NCBI GenBank assembly: GCA_019155205.2
Contig: JAHNZQ020000016.1
Location: forward strand, 2,375,952 to 2,402,892
Length of the DNA: 26,941 nt
Direction: 5' to 3'
From: Gracilaria vermiculophylla
Taxonomy: Eukaryota > Rhodophyta > Florideophyceae > Gracilariales > Gracilariaceae
The position numbers were made by a program, and so were the translations under genes. Positions within the stretch are counted from its first letter, which is position 1, and each line of letters opens with the position of its first letter. The notes beneath the pieces were generated by a model. It searched no databases. It worked only from the letters and a program-made list of their open reading frames with translations, and was not told the DNA's origin. Positions 9,413 to 19,769 of the stretch are shown piece after piece.

Positions 9413-9549
9413 TATTCTGCTGAAGTACAGCCAGGTCTGGGCGTGGTTTTTTGTTTCTTTGCTACAATTAATGATGCTTTTGCTTGTTCTGGCGTTTGTA
9501 TGTCAACTACGTCTGCTATAGTAGGGTTCGGAGACATTTTGTAGCCCAC
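9413..9549 (-). other. Coding-like fragment abutting the outer Tc1 insertion
   Basis: A minus-strand frame from ATG 9549 encodes about 46 residues (with TIADVVDIQTPEQAKASL) up to the TA at 9411, then runs into transposon sequence. Its amino-acid make-up is coding-like but I recognise no family. It may be a host or mobile-element exon broken by the Tc1 insertion. Confidence 0.3.
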
Positions 9550-10448
9550 TAGTAAAGGGAATACAAAAGATACTACGAATGTCTATCATGTCTATATGTT
9601 GCAACGCAAAAGGTGGTCTTTAATGTTCAAGGAACCGTTTTACATATGGCTCCATTTGTACACCAATAATGTTGCAGTAACTTCCTTAAAGTGTTTGCTC
9701 CATTCAAGATTGGGCTGAGAGCTAAATAATAACCCTTTTTAATTTACTACATACAATACTGGCAGTACTATATATTTTTGCTCATTTTCGATCGCTTGGG
9801 AAAATTAAACCCTGTTCGCAAATGAGCAAAGCACCATATATGATAGTTTTCTCGTTTGCTTCCTTACTGGTAAAGATGCTGCTCAAGAATCCCTAGCGGT
9901 CAAGAACAAGACAGCATAAAAAGTATTTTGTTGCTATTTTCATCTTAAACGGTTATGAAAGAAGAGTAAAACTTTGCACTGGTTCATATTTTTGAACTAA
10001 ACTAGGACGATTTGGTTCTTAAATTCAAACCTGATTAAATGACTAATACGAAAGCCGTGTCTACATGGCGTGCTTTGAATGGCTGTATAGCCCACTTTGC
10101 TCTCAAACAAAGCTATAAATAGTACATCAATGAAACCTCAACAGATTTTAGTACTTTTTTTCTATGGTTCATATTTCGTTCGAAACAAACCTAGTCGGCA
10201 CAATAAAAAAAAATAGAACAAAAGAACACATTTACTGGAGGTTCAATTTTTCCACCGCAAGACGACGCTGCAATCGCTATAGCTTACATTACAATATCAA
10301 AAGACCGCATAATAAGGACTTATTGGGAAAAGAAGTTGTTCTACGACGTAATTGTAATGGAGCACAGCGAGATATTGAAGCCTGTGAATTTTTCAATTCG
10401 ATTCATTAAATCTATTTGTAATTGCGTTAATCTATGACCAACATATTA
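9550..10448. other. AT-rich stretch with no gene recognised
   Basis: This is AT-rich DNA with short homopolymers. The only open frame of note, 10164-10409 (+), has no recognisable motif and I do not call it a gene. No terminal repeats or RNA genes are visible. Confidence 0.5.
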
Positions 10449-11068
10449 AACATTGTATGCGGCCTGCGTGACGCAAAATAAACGTCTCAACCCATCGGAA
10501 TATAATTCTAACGATCACTTTCGTACGGAAACTGCTGTCCTAAATGAGATCAAAATAAATTCGCCTTCAGACGACATTTGGGAGCTTTTTGACTCTCTGA
10601 AGCATATGCATTGCATTTAAAGCACTCAAACTTTGCATCTGAAGGTGGTTTGGTTCACAAAACGTCCCGATGCGCGTTAACAAGAAGCCAAAATGAACAT
10701 ATCGAAGATGATATGATAGACACGGAAAGAGAACATATGGGTACTGTTGTAGTGCAATAGCCTGTAAGCGGGAAAGGCACACGAAGACGTATGAATCTTC
10801 CTTCGCAGAGATAGATCAGGGGCAAGGTTTTCCCGCGAGAAAAGACGACTTTGTGGAGTGTAAGGCCGAGGTTGCGCGGGCGGCATTTGGCGGCTGCGGT
10901 ATAAGAATGATCACCATTTAGTATGATTATGAGTTGGCAGTGCCTCCTTTCAAGGAAGAGATGGAAAATGAAGGGGGAGCGCGGGTTGCGAGATCCACAA
11001 GGTGGAGGATGTACCACCGAGGTGGGAAAAAGAGAGCTAGCCGTAAGGCAGACCATAGCGAGCCGTAA
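10449..11068 (+). other. Possible decayed coding remnant, unknown
   Basis: Two plus-strand stretches look coding by composition. The first, 10449-10622, has no start codon and includes SDDIWELFDSLKHMH before a stop. The second, 10712-11068, has one internal stop (10919-10921) and is rich in Lys/Arg/Glu (for example FPARKDDFVECKAEVARAAF). They lie in different frames. A 151-residue open frame on the opposite strand (10655-11110) covers the same area, so the strand is not certain. No family is recognised. Confidence 0.25.
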
Positions 11069-11720
11069 CGATCCTTGTTCATGGAGCAAACACAGTGAGA
11101 CTTGTAACACCTCAAGTATGGGCGCTTTCAGCTAACAAGTCGAATGAGCAGCCGTACGTTACGGGGCATTTCTCGTGAGAGGCAAATATCGATGTATGCG
11201 GAAGGCTCATGTCTGGGATCCTGGTTACGTATTACTAAGGGCGACGGCGGTGACGCCGGCGCCCTTAAGCAATGTAGTGCTAATTAAATAGATAGAAAAC
11301 TTGTAAATAAATAAATACCCGGCCACTTGGGTCACCACCCGTGCACTGTCCCAGGCACCGGTTTTACCCCGATTTCCCCGTGCCACACGTGTAGGACTCG
11401 TGCCGCCAGCCATTTGATCGGGACTTACTCCTAATAACCTTCTAAGACGAGTTTCTTGGTAAAGGTCTACATACGTGAAGACTCCGAATAACCAGCATGC
11501 ACTTCACATTCCCCCCCCCCCCCCTAGCCAGGGGCACCACCCCAAGGTGGGCGTCCCGCAGGCGGGTAAGATTCATAAGTGTGCGCCGTTCTCTTGTTCG
11601 CCGAGAGGTCACGGCAAAGAGCCGGCAGTGTGCGCAACAAGCGTTGACCCACCCCCTTCATCACGACAACCGTTTCCATGTTCAACGGCTTCTCGGGCTA
11701 CGTAGACTTTTGACCTCACT
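11069..11720. other. Non-coding stretch with a 14-C run
   Basis: No gene is recognised. It holds a tandem TAAATAAATAAATA-type A/T stretch at about 11304-11319 and an uninterrupted run of 14 C at 11511-11524. It could be a leader or a decayed LTR of the coding region that starts at 11721, but I found no matching copy. Confidence 0.4.
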
Positions 11721-13394
11721 ATGAGCACGCTGCCTCCGAACCCTCCAACTTCGTCCGGAAATGATGGCCCGAACTCCAACAACAACCTGTCAACAAGGTT
11801 CTCTCGGTCCCCATTCCGCCGGCCTCTTCCCGTGTTGCCCGCAGGGCGGGCTCGTCCGCCTTCGAGGACGCCAGCGGCCGGCAGTGGCGGTCATACGATT
11901 CCCTAGTGAGGCTCAGCCCACTAACCCGACAAGGGGCGATGCCTCTCCGGTTTGCTTCGTGGTTTCACTCCACCGCAGTACGGACCGCCGAACTCCTTTA
12001 CCGTTATGTCGACGGGGCTGACGTCTTTCCGGAGAATCTCCACGCTATTGTGGTGACTTTCAGGGATTGGAGGACCCACGTCGCGGTACCAACGTATCAA
12101 GTCCGACGAGGTCGAGGAAAATCCGCTGCTGTGGCGCACGCTCCGCTGGTGTGATAGGCCTACCAACGGCAGAGCCGTGCCTTGTTTAAGGTGATGACCG
12201 GGATGAGCTCCAGTTCGATGTGAGGTTTCACCGCCGGCGAGCGGAGATTGCCTTTCGTGACCGCTTTGCGGTATTGAAGACCCTTTTGTGGCGTAATTTC
12301 CCCATCGTGAGGCAAAAGGCCCTCTGTGGGAGTCGACCGAGCCTTTGGGCGAAGTTCCAATATTTATCTAGATTGTACTGGTCAGACTTCTGGCAGAACT
12401 CTATCCGTTTTGAACGGAAGGCACGCTCTCGAATGGGATGTTTTGTTCCTTATCAGAGCTTGGAAGTCGAACGGATCGCTCCGGCAGACAGACAAGGTCG
12501 TTTTGTCTCCCTACCATCATGGTGGGCTCACATTGAAGCTTGTCGGGGGTGCCATATCGAGCTCCCTCTGGCGCTTACCTATCTAGGGTCGCACCTCATG
12601 AATGATTCGCATGCGAGGATGTGGTCGGTGGTGATTACTGAGTGAGCTAAGGAATATCAGATGGCTCCGAGAACTATTCCAGCGGGACATCTCATCGGAT
12701 ACATTGACTCCGATGTGTGGTACCACTCCTACGTGCAGGACGACCCGACTGTCCATAACGAGCCCAAAATTCCGGTAGGAGGGGACCTCAAAGAAGTCGA
12801 TGAAAAAGCGAGGGGCACGTCTAACCAGCATGGGCAGGGCGACGGGGCACCATTGATGTACTCGCCATCCGCATCAGCGCAGGCCGATGCTGAGGCTGTC
12901 CCAGGTACCCCAGTTTGGCGTCCAGCTTCAACTCCTCCTTAGAATCTCAGTGACTTTACTTCTGACCATCCGGCTCCAACGTCGCCAAGCACTTGAAACG
13001 AGGCCCTTGCGACGGGTTGCCGACGAGTCGAGTGTCATCGCCAGTTTCCTCCGCGGCGTTTGCTTGAACGTTCAAAATACCTCTGGTGATCTGTCCGCGA
13101 TGCGGAAACTCCTCGCAAATGGTCTTGGTGGGATGCCTGCGCCTCGTAACGGTTAGGCAGGTAAGCATTTTTCCACTTCTTACCCAAAATTTCTCTTCCA
13201 CTAAATCTATTGCTCGTTGTCCTTTCTCCTGTTTGCAGGGTATTTTCCGCCCCCCTGAAGGGTGTTTACGCGTGGTGGCCCAAAACGTAGGCCCCCACGA
13301 TACGAAATTGATACACGGCGTCGCCGGATATGTACGCCATGTGAATGAAATAAACCATACTTGTGATCACGATGATCTTCGACCAACAAGCTAG
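11721..13394 (+). pseudogene. Decayed multi-frame coding region, unknown (possibly gag-like)
   Basis: Successive plus-strand frames look coding. 11721-11903 is Pro/Ser/Asn-rich (starts MSTLPPNPP). 11906-12154 contains RTAELLYRYVDGADVFPENL. 12220-12942 is a longer basic then acidic stretch with one internal TGA at 12643-12645 and a Ser/Pro/Ala-rich tail. 12887-13156 and 13086-13394 follow in other frames. A Pro-rich start and a charged middle would fit a retroelement gag, but no zinc knuckle or other diagnostic motif is present. The minus strand also has open frames here (for example 12956-13201), so the strand is uncertain. A strong intron signature at 13161-13238 favours the + strand. Confidence 0.35.
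13161..13238 (+). other. Candidate 78-nt intron
   Basis: The donor CAG/GTAAGC, a long pyrimidine tract and the acceptor TTTGCAG/GG bound 78 nt, close to the 79 and 86 nt of the Mpv17-gene introns. The frame 13086-13394 stays open with or without removal because 78 is a multiple of three. Whether it is spliced is not known. Confidence 0.45.
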
Positions 13395-13545
13395 ATAAAC
13401 GAGACCATTCTTGGTTTCTCCGAAAATGTGAAGGTGGAGTGCAGTGGCGATTGTCATCAATACTTCTTTTGCGTTATTATGCCCGTTTGACGGAGAGTTC
13501 ACACTGGTTGGGCGTTACATAGCGTCGCTGGAGTCGCTGTACCCG

Positions 13546-13713
13546 CATTGCGTTGATAGCGTACCACAAGAGAACGTGGGAGATTTTCGATCTCCTCGGC
13601 CGTGTCAGACGTAATGTCGTACCCGTACCAGCGCATGTGGTACTGTAACAACCCGTTTTCGTTGTACGAGTGTCCGACGATCAGTCAAACAACATACTCT
13701 TGTATGCGAACCT
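13546..13713 (-). pseudogene. Chromodomain at the C-terminus of gypsy pol
   Basis: The minus-strand translation gives about 55 residues with the chromodomain layout: an EYVV start, then IVGHSYNENGLLQYHMRWYG as the three-strand core, YDITSDTAEEIENLP where the family has a W-E-P/E-x2-NL motif, and a closing helix RSLVVRYQRN. A stop codon replaces the residue after EYVV, and the usual Trp of the TWE motif is Ala. In chromoviruses this domain steers integration to marked chromatin. Confidence 0.75.
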
Positions 13714-13956
13714 TTTGGCCATGCCAGGTTATCATGGATTCTTCCTGCGCGGAATTGTGGGGTCTTTTCTTGGGTATTCTTCCCACCTTGGGATATTGTC
13801 TCCCGCCTCCCAGTATTCCGGTCTGAGCGCAAGCCTTTACAGCTCCCATTCGCGGGGTGATGCCGTAGTGTGTACCGCTCGGACATCTCTGCGTTGGGCG
13901 GGCTGTGGTATCCTCGTGATCAGCTCGGTTCCGTGAGATCACGACTCTTCTGACGG

Positions 13957-14645
13957 CTACATGTGGTTCGAGGAGCGATGGATTTCTCTAGTTGAAGCCT
14001 TGCCAATTTTTAGGATGAGCGCAATTTCGTAAAGACCTTTCCCTTTTAGGGCCATATCTCCGTATTTTACATGTGTTTCCTCTCCGACGGCCGGCACTTT
14101 GCCCCGCGCCGCTTGCGATCGGCCAGCTACACAACTGCCCTGCAACTTCTGTTGTGGGTGTTCGTCTTCGCCCTCTGCGGTGAGGGCGTCAGGCGATGGT
14201 GTCTCGCAGCTTTCGTTTATGACTTGGTCGGAGGTTTCCACTCGGTCGAGTAGCACTTCCGGCGTGGTCGGGCTCTCCAAAGAGTTCGCTGCGGTGTTTG
14301 CGGTGCGGTTGCCTTCCGTTTTTGTGCTTTCCGCCGTCTTAAACGGTGTTGTCTTCGGGACGTTTTCCCATGTGAGCTGCGGCGCAGGGTCACTTATCCG
14401 TGGGTCACCTCATGTTTTCCGTTGCGACGGCGAGCAGAAAACCTCCTTGGGGGGAGCGGAAGAGAAGTCATCCCCCCCTTCGATGGTGTGGTAGGAGATA
14501 CCGATTGTACTGCTTGGCGGGTGAATATTTCAGTTTTAACTGGATTTTCTGTGGTTTGGCCATGAGGACTAGGCCCGTCCGACAAATTCCGCTTGTCTTC
14601 TAATACGTACTGGAGAGCTGAGAAGCCTCGGTAAGGGTGAAACAA
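13957..14645 (-). pseudogene. Linker between gypsy integrase and chromodomain
   Basis: Two minus-strand open stretches (14394-14645 and 13957-14280) in different frames are polar, rich in Ser/Thr/Pro/Glu, and carry no known motif. They lie between the GPY/F module and the chromodomain and probably formed one low-complexity linker of about 340 residues, now frameshifted. Confidence 0.45.
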
Positions 14646-14734
14646 GACGGCAGGCTGTTTGATTATAGGTATACCTGATGTTACTGGCAGACACGAGGCC
14701 GTTATGTATGAAGGATTCGGCGATAAAAGATTAT

Positions 14735-14940
14735 CTCCGAGAAGAAAGAAGGATCTGTGGTAGCTGGATCACGGGAAAGACGTTCGTGGTTGGCGTTCAT
14801 GGCGACCACGACAGTACTCGATGGTACCGCGATGACCTAGAAGGGCCCGTTTACTATAGGAGAGCGTTCGTGGCGCTTCTTCCCTTCGGGGCTAAGAAAT
14901 TTCTTCCGGACGAACAAAACGTCGCCGACTACAATGGTCT
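14735..14940 (-). pseudogene. GPY/F module of the gypsy integrase
   Basis: Just past the integrase stop codon and in another frame, the minus strand reads VVGDVLFVRKKFLSPEGKKR, then SPIVNGPF, a stop, VIAVPSSTVVVAMN and ERLSRDPATT. The VGD, GPF-x-VI and ER-x-SRD elements are those of the integrase C-terminal GPY/F module of Ty3/gypsy elements. One stop codon falls right after GPF. Confidence 0.8.
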
Positions 14941-14979
14941 ATCGTATTCCTGCCACAAACAAGCGTCTAAATCCCGCTT

Positions 14980-16023
14980 CTAAGCGGCTTGGGCACGTGC
15001 AATTGACTTTCGTGTAGCGGGAACTAGTTTCATCAACCAATTCTTCCACCTTTCGTGGTAGTCACTTAGTGATGGAGAAATGCCAAGCATAGCTCTGGGT
15101 TTTAAAGCCATCGGTATTGGAGTCCGCGACAGCACCCACTGAAACGCTGATACACCGGTAGTCCGGAGAATTAGCGTGTCATGCGCGAACGTCAGCGCGT
15201 TTGTGTACAGGTCCCAAGTCTTTGGGTGAGAAACATGATACGATCGCAGAGAAGCGAGAATAGTACGGTTAAACCGTTCTGCTTGGCCACTACATTGGTG
15301 ATGGTATGTCACAGTGAGCACATTCTTCACGTCAAGGATACGATAGAAATCTTCGAAGAACTTGTACGTGTATGGTTTTCCGTTATCGGATAAGAACTCT
15401 ACTGGAGGGCCATGGATGAATATCCGATGCGTGACGAACGCATTGTCAACGGTAAAAGCCGTAATCCTTCGTAGAGGGACAGTTTGAACCGAACTCAAGA
15501 AACGGTCCGTGATATCGAGTAGGAACTTATTGCCTCTCTGGTTCGTAAGGAGTGGACCGAGAATGTCGATCGCAACGAACTCATGCGGAGCACGTGCCGG
15601 GAAAAGCGAGAGTTTTGTTGCATATTTGCGGAGTTTCACTCTGTTCTTCACAGAATCTGTGCAGAAACGCAAAGTTGCGAAACAGTCGACCGCCGTGGCG
15701 GGCCAGTAGAAATCCCTCCTGAGCGTCAGCAAGAGCATACTACCTACGACGTGGCCGCTGATCTTCGCATAATGTGAAAAGTGCAACACCCACATTTGCA
15801 GTGAGTGCGGCTCCACTTTTTGTGGGGTGGCCTCGACGATGGGTACGAGATACCCAACGTCATTAACCATGAAAGAAAGAAGGCAATCACCGTTGTTATG
15901 GGCTTTTATCTCCGTGCAGAAGGGATCGGCAAATTGTTCTCGAATCAATTCTTCCGATTGTACCGGTACAAAACATCCCGGTACGGGCTTCTTATTATTA
16001 ATGTTCTCGCCCTCGGCTGGCAT
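14980..16023 (-). CDS. Ty3/gypsy integrase, uninterrupted frame of 347 aa
   Basis: The N-terminal zinc-binding region is recognisable (FYWPATAVDC, then FCTDSVKNR) but degenerate: the last Cys of the CxxC pair is Ser. The core domain keeps all three catalytic residues: Asp in FVAIDILGPLL, Asp in EFLSDNGKP and Glu in GQAERFNRT, spaced D-59-D-35-E as in active integrases. The enzyme would join element cDNA to host DNA in the nucleus. The frame is open throughout its 1.04 kb although reverse transcriptase and RNase H of the same element are ruined. The listed start (Met 16023) is only the first Met in the frame; the natural product is a pol polyprotein. The stop at 14980 cuts off the GPY/F module. 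Confidence 0.85.
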   Translation of the reverse strand: MPAEGENINNKKPVPGCFVPVQSEELIREQFADPFCTEIKAHNNGDCLLSFMVNDVGYLVPIVEATPQKVEPHSLQMWVLHFSHYAKISGHVVGSMLLLTLRRDFYWPATAVDCFATLRFCTDSVKNRVKLRKYATKLSLFPARAPHEFVAIDILGPLLTNQRGNKFLLDITDRFLSSVQTVPLRRITAFTVDNAFVTHRIFIHGPPVEFLSDNGKPYTYKFFEDFYRILDVKNVLTVTYHHQCSGQAERFNRTILASLRSYHVSHPKTWDLYTNALTFAHDTLILRTTGVSAFQWVLSRTPIPMALKPRAMLGISPSLSDYHERWKNWLMKLVPATRKSIARAQAA

Positions 16024-16159
16024 ATGTTCAACATCAGCTTCAAAGTTCCAATCGACTGACCACTACGGCTCCACCCAGCATATCCTCTCTGGATCTGGTA
16101 GAACTGCCCTGAAACACTGGATTTCATGGTCTCCCAAAGGGAGTGCGTGCCGTCTCTGG

Positions 16160-16535
16160 CAGTGAGCAGGAATGATAGGGTGTTATCCTGGGTGTTCTGT
16201 GCACCATTTTTGTATACTACTTGGAACTCGTATGCCGCTAGGCGGAGTCTCCATCACATAAGGCGATGTGATGGATCCGAAATGTTCATCAACCACCTCG
16301 GTGAGGGATGATCCCTGTAAACCGTAGAATGCACCCCCATAGGATAGGGGCAAATGATGTACAGTGGCCATTCGACTGTGAGGCACTTCTTCTCCGAGAC
16401 GAAGAAGTTCCGCTCGTTATCATGGAGCGAAAGTGACCGATAGCCAGTTTGGTGTCGTTTCTTCTCCTGGTTGGTTCGGAAGAGCGCACAACCAACTTCT
16501 TAATCATTCGAATCCGTACCGATGGATTATGAAAG
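16160..16535 (-). pseudogene. RNase H domain of gypsy pol, 5' end at the copia junction
   Basis: Across two or three frames the minus strand gives TDSND-stop-EVGCALFRTNQ (strand 1, with the DTDASD motif eroded), NFFVSEKKCLTVEW (the EKE motif, with the catalytic Glu changed to Lys), VYRDHPSLRWLMN (third acidic residue kept) and RLMRWRLRLAAYEF. This is the Ty3/gypsy RNase H that removes RNA from RNA:DNA hybrids. It is frameshifted and missing its start, which is where copia sequence begins. Confidence 0.75.
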
Positions 16536-16573
16536 ACCCGGCGTGGCTAACGACAGAATCGATGCTGAAATGA

Positions 16574-17300
16574 CTAATGAACGTCAGCGGTGCAAAGAAA
16601 GAGTTGGGGGTAAGCAAAAGCAGTTCGCAAGGCCTTACATTTCACTCTGTTGCGCACATAGACATCAAAATTCAGTTCTTTTACCCAGAAGCTTTTGGGC
16701 AGTTTCTTTTGATGCAGCATTGACCTAGCCCAGTCCATGAGTGCCCGGTTGAACATTTCAGCAAAACCATTCTAATATAGATTGTAAGGTACAGCTCGTT
16801 GATGCTGAATACCTTGACGTTCATTTTTCTGGAGAGATCGTTTCGACAGGTACTCTCCACCATTAATGGTGCACGATGCATAGAACACACTATGGCGAGC
16901 AATAATGGTTTTGACTTGTCTGCCGGTTTAATTCTGCGCGTACTTGAGCCACTTCATGAACATTCGAAACCTTTCATCTTTGTCTTTGAGTGTGTACCGG
17001 AGGAAAAATCTGCTGTGGTCGTCGGTGAATGTGACATAGTAGGGCGAGTCTCCCGAGGAACCTATTTGAATTGGACCAGAAATGTCCGAATGTACAACAT
17101 TCAATAGGTGCTTTGCTCCATTCCCCCCTTGCTTGGGAGTCGCAGCACGAGAACACTGGCCACCTACACACGAATCACATACCTTCTGCTTGGAAATTAC
17201 ATCCACATTTATGCCGGTTAGAACACCCATTTAAGCCATCTGCCTAATTCCATCCACACTTTCTTGAGGCATTCGAGCGTGCCAAAGAGACACGTGATCG
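16574..17300 (-). pseudogene. Ty1/copia integrase, truncated
   Basis: The gag-preintegrase start LWHARMPQESVDGIRQMA and CDSCVGGQC (zinc region) lead into the core. NVVHSDISGP holds the first catalytic Asp. The second falls in INGGEYLSK, where the family has DNGGE, so Asp has become Ile. GFAEMFNRALMDWARSML holds the Glu. The block then ends with KLPKSFWVKELNFDVYVRNR. The frame breaks at least three times. All of pol beyond this point is missing. Confidence 0.85.
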
Positions 17301-17660
17301 GAAGCAAACGGTTCCATAACCTACCCGTATGCATCTTTGTGAGCTGCGGTCAACAAGTAATATAGACCTTTGCTCCGACGTCCTATGTCAATCAATTTAG
17401 AGCCATTATAGATGTTCACCTTGTTTTTTTTCGAACGCCACACGACAGTCTAAGTCACAAATAGCAGACATAGACATCAAATCATAACGAAGACTTGGCA
17501 CATGCATTATTTCATTCACCTTGCACATGCGTTATGAACCGTACACAGCAATGCCCATCTCTACACGTTCATGACCACGAGACTCCAACTTGAAATCATT
17601 TCCAACGCTAACTTCAGAATCACGATTACTCTCATACGCTTGGATAATATCACCGTCTTA

Positions 17661-17696
17661 ATTCATATGTGCAGTGGCGCAGTAGTCTATAATCCA
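17661..17696 (-). pseudogene. Copia aspartic protease active site, mutated
   Basis: WIIDYCATAHMN corresponds to the copia protease motif W-I-I-D-S-G-A-T-x-H-M. The catalytic D-S-G-A is now D-Y-C-A. It lies between the gag knuckle and the integrase, as expected. Confidence 0.7.
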
Positions 17697-17857
17697 TTCG
17701 CTGCTGGTCTCTCTGTCGCAGTCATTTGCAATTAGACAGACAAAGTCATAATCACGGTTAGACTCACAGCTCTCGTATAATCGCTGAGATCAGTTTGCAC
17801 AATGGGGTGAGCAGCAGCGCCTATACCTTTTTTTGCCTCATCACGTTGCTCTTTGAA

Positions 17858-18532
17858 TCGGGTTCTCTGTATATGAAACTTTACTCCACATTAGTAGCAC
17901 ACAACCTTCTTACAAGAGTGCGTGCCGGCCAGAGCTGCCTCGCTCCCGGATTTCTCTTTGGCACGATCACTCATGCGTTCTTCCGCTTGCAAAATACGAC
18001 TCTTTAAAGACTCGATCGCGCGCTCGCCATGGCTCATGGTAGTGTTAATTGCAACAATTATGTGCTGCAAACGTTCCAAAAGTACACATAGAATGACTAT
18101 GGCCATGTCCGCTTCTTCAACGATGTCTCCCATGCTCTTCAGGTCAGAGGCAAGGTGACGAATGCAAATGATGAACTGCTATAGCTTTTCGTGCTCACAC
18201 ATCTTGACTATGTAAAATTAACGTCTGTAATTAATGTAGTTGAACAGCTTTTTACTCAGAAACCCATCGCAAACGGCATTCTACATGTTTGCAGCAGTGC
18301 CGGTGCCCCTTTCATGATCTAATTGTTCGTAAATGAATGAGAACCCAATGATGGCTCTGGGCTTGGCATGTTTCTTCTTCCATTAAGAGACTTCCTTTCC
18401 TTTTGTGGGTTTTGTGGTGCTGAGCGGATCGTCGAGATCCTTGAGTGTGAGTGATAGCTTTGGCTTCTGTTTTTACTTGTGGAAGTTATATTCACCCAGC
18501 TTTTGAATATTCATCTCAGTGAAAGAGTCCAT
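17858..18532 (-). pseudogene. Copia gag with zinc knuckle
   Basis: It starts at ATG 18532 (MDSFTEMNIQKLGEYNF, then a stop). The region contains AIIGFSFIYEQ, a helical stretch GDIVEEADMAIVI...LLERLQHIIVAINTTMS, and ILQAEERMSDRAKEK. This is the layout of copia gag (UBN2-type). The knuckle at 17858-17899 reads C-Y-stop-C-x4-H-x4-R: the spacing is right, but the last Cys is Arg and a stop lies inside. Several stops and frame changes are present. Confidence 0.7.
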
Positions 18533-19769
18533 GACAGTGTTTATTTTCAAACAGCACGTAGATTTGCAAGAAACGTTGGCATGGCAGTAGACAAGAAGAA
18601 CAAAAACAAGAGCAACATCAACAAAAGATTGAACTGACGGTGTTTTTCAGCGGACGCACTAGCGGGAGAAACTACCTCCGCTACCCTAGGAGTCGGGTCC
18701 CTGGCCCCTTGAACTCTTCTCGGTAGAAAGCACTTTCTTTTGTTTACCTCCTCCTATGCTCAAGAAGAAGGCGCGTTGCTCTTTACGAGACTTCTAGAGA
18801 GTGGTTGATGACCAAAGAAATTCAGTCACCAAGTTAGTCCTCCCTGGTCTCTCGCAAAAACTTGCGCAACCTCAAACTAAAATTACTTCGACCAAAAAAT
18901 ACGGTGCAGACGAGCTTCAATAAAGGTATCCCGCGGCTTGATAGGAGGTTAGCCTGTGACAATTCGCCTCCCCTGAGAATCTCGGTCGTTTGATCAAAAG
19001 CTCGTTATGTATATCGTTCGTAACAGCCCAAGCTCCGGATCTGAATTCAGGTTCCTACACATAGATCAGCACGAAACAAGTCCAGTACGCCACGACACTA
19101 CGTCGGCAGATGATCTTGGGGTACTCACCAAATCTTTCATCCGATACCGTTATCCGCCGTACAAAAGTAGAACCAGTGGAAAGCCCACTTGACAGAATCA
19201 CCGCTCAGTGACAGGTCGCCAGGCTAACGTCCCTGAATTCTCGGATCAACCTCTCCTCGCAGTGGTGCAAGGGAAAGGCCAAACATAAAAAATTGCTGAG
19301 CACCACACACACTGCCCATACTTCACAGAAACAGAAGTTAAGCCCACAGGATCACACCAGAACACGACAGGTGGACCCGAAAGCATGACAAAAAGCGGCG
19401 ACTCCAAAACTCGAAACAAACGGCGGAACATGATCGATATCAATGGCTGAAACGAAGGTCTGAAGCACTATTTCAAAGTAAAACGTCGAACCGCAACCAC
19501 CACAACGTCCTCAGGGAGGAACGCATAAGGGGAAAGGAAAACGGATAGACCAAAACCGATGAAAACAACAACACAAATAACACTTTCAAATTTAACGACA
19601 ATAAAACAAGTGACGCCGCAAAGAACGATGACGCGATTGACAAACGGCGAAACAACGGCGGCGGAGCAGAAGTTTGATGGCGTGAAAGAGGGGAAAGAGA
19701 CAACTATCGAGCGAAAGTAGCAGTGGAGCGCGTGGCTGGGCCAATAACCTGACAGACGTCAGCGGGGCA
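18533..19769 (-). other. Copia leader region, non-coding
   Basis: This stretch lies between the LTR-like sequence and gag ATG 18532. On the minus strand it is pyrimidine-rich (open frames such as 19473-19703 are low-complexity Leu/Ser/Phe). I see no motif and no second LTR copy. It may be an extended U5 or 5' leader. Confidence 0.4.

Noticed and set aside
10655..11110. 151-aa minus-strand open frame
   Set aside because: Hydrophobic, Leu/Ser/Pro-rich and unlike any known protein; more likely the complement of the coding-like plus strand, though this is not certain.
11440..11475. Primer-binding site starting TGGTAAAGG for a plus-strand retroelement
   Set aside because: It does not match the usual initiator-Met tRNA complement, and no LTR end was identified next to it.
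12094..12172. Second candidate intron of 79 nt in the unknown coding region
   Set aside because: GT and AG are present, but joining them puts the downstream sequence in a frame with an early stop.
14678..14983. 101-aa plus-strand open frame
   Set aside because: It is the complement of the recognisable gypsy GPY/F module on the minus strand.
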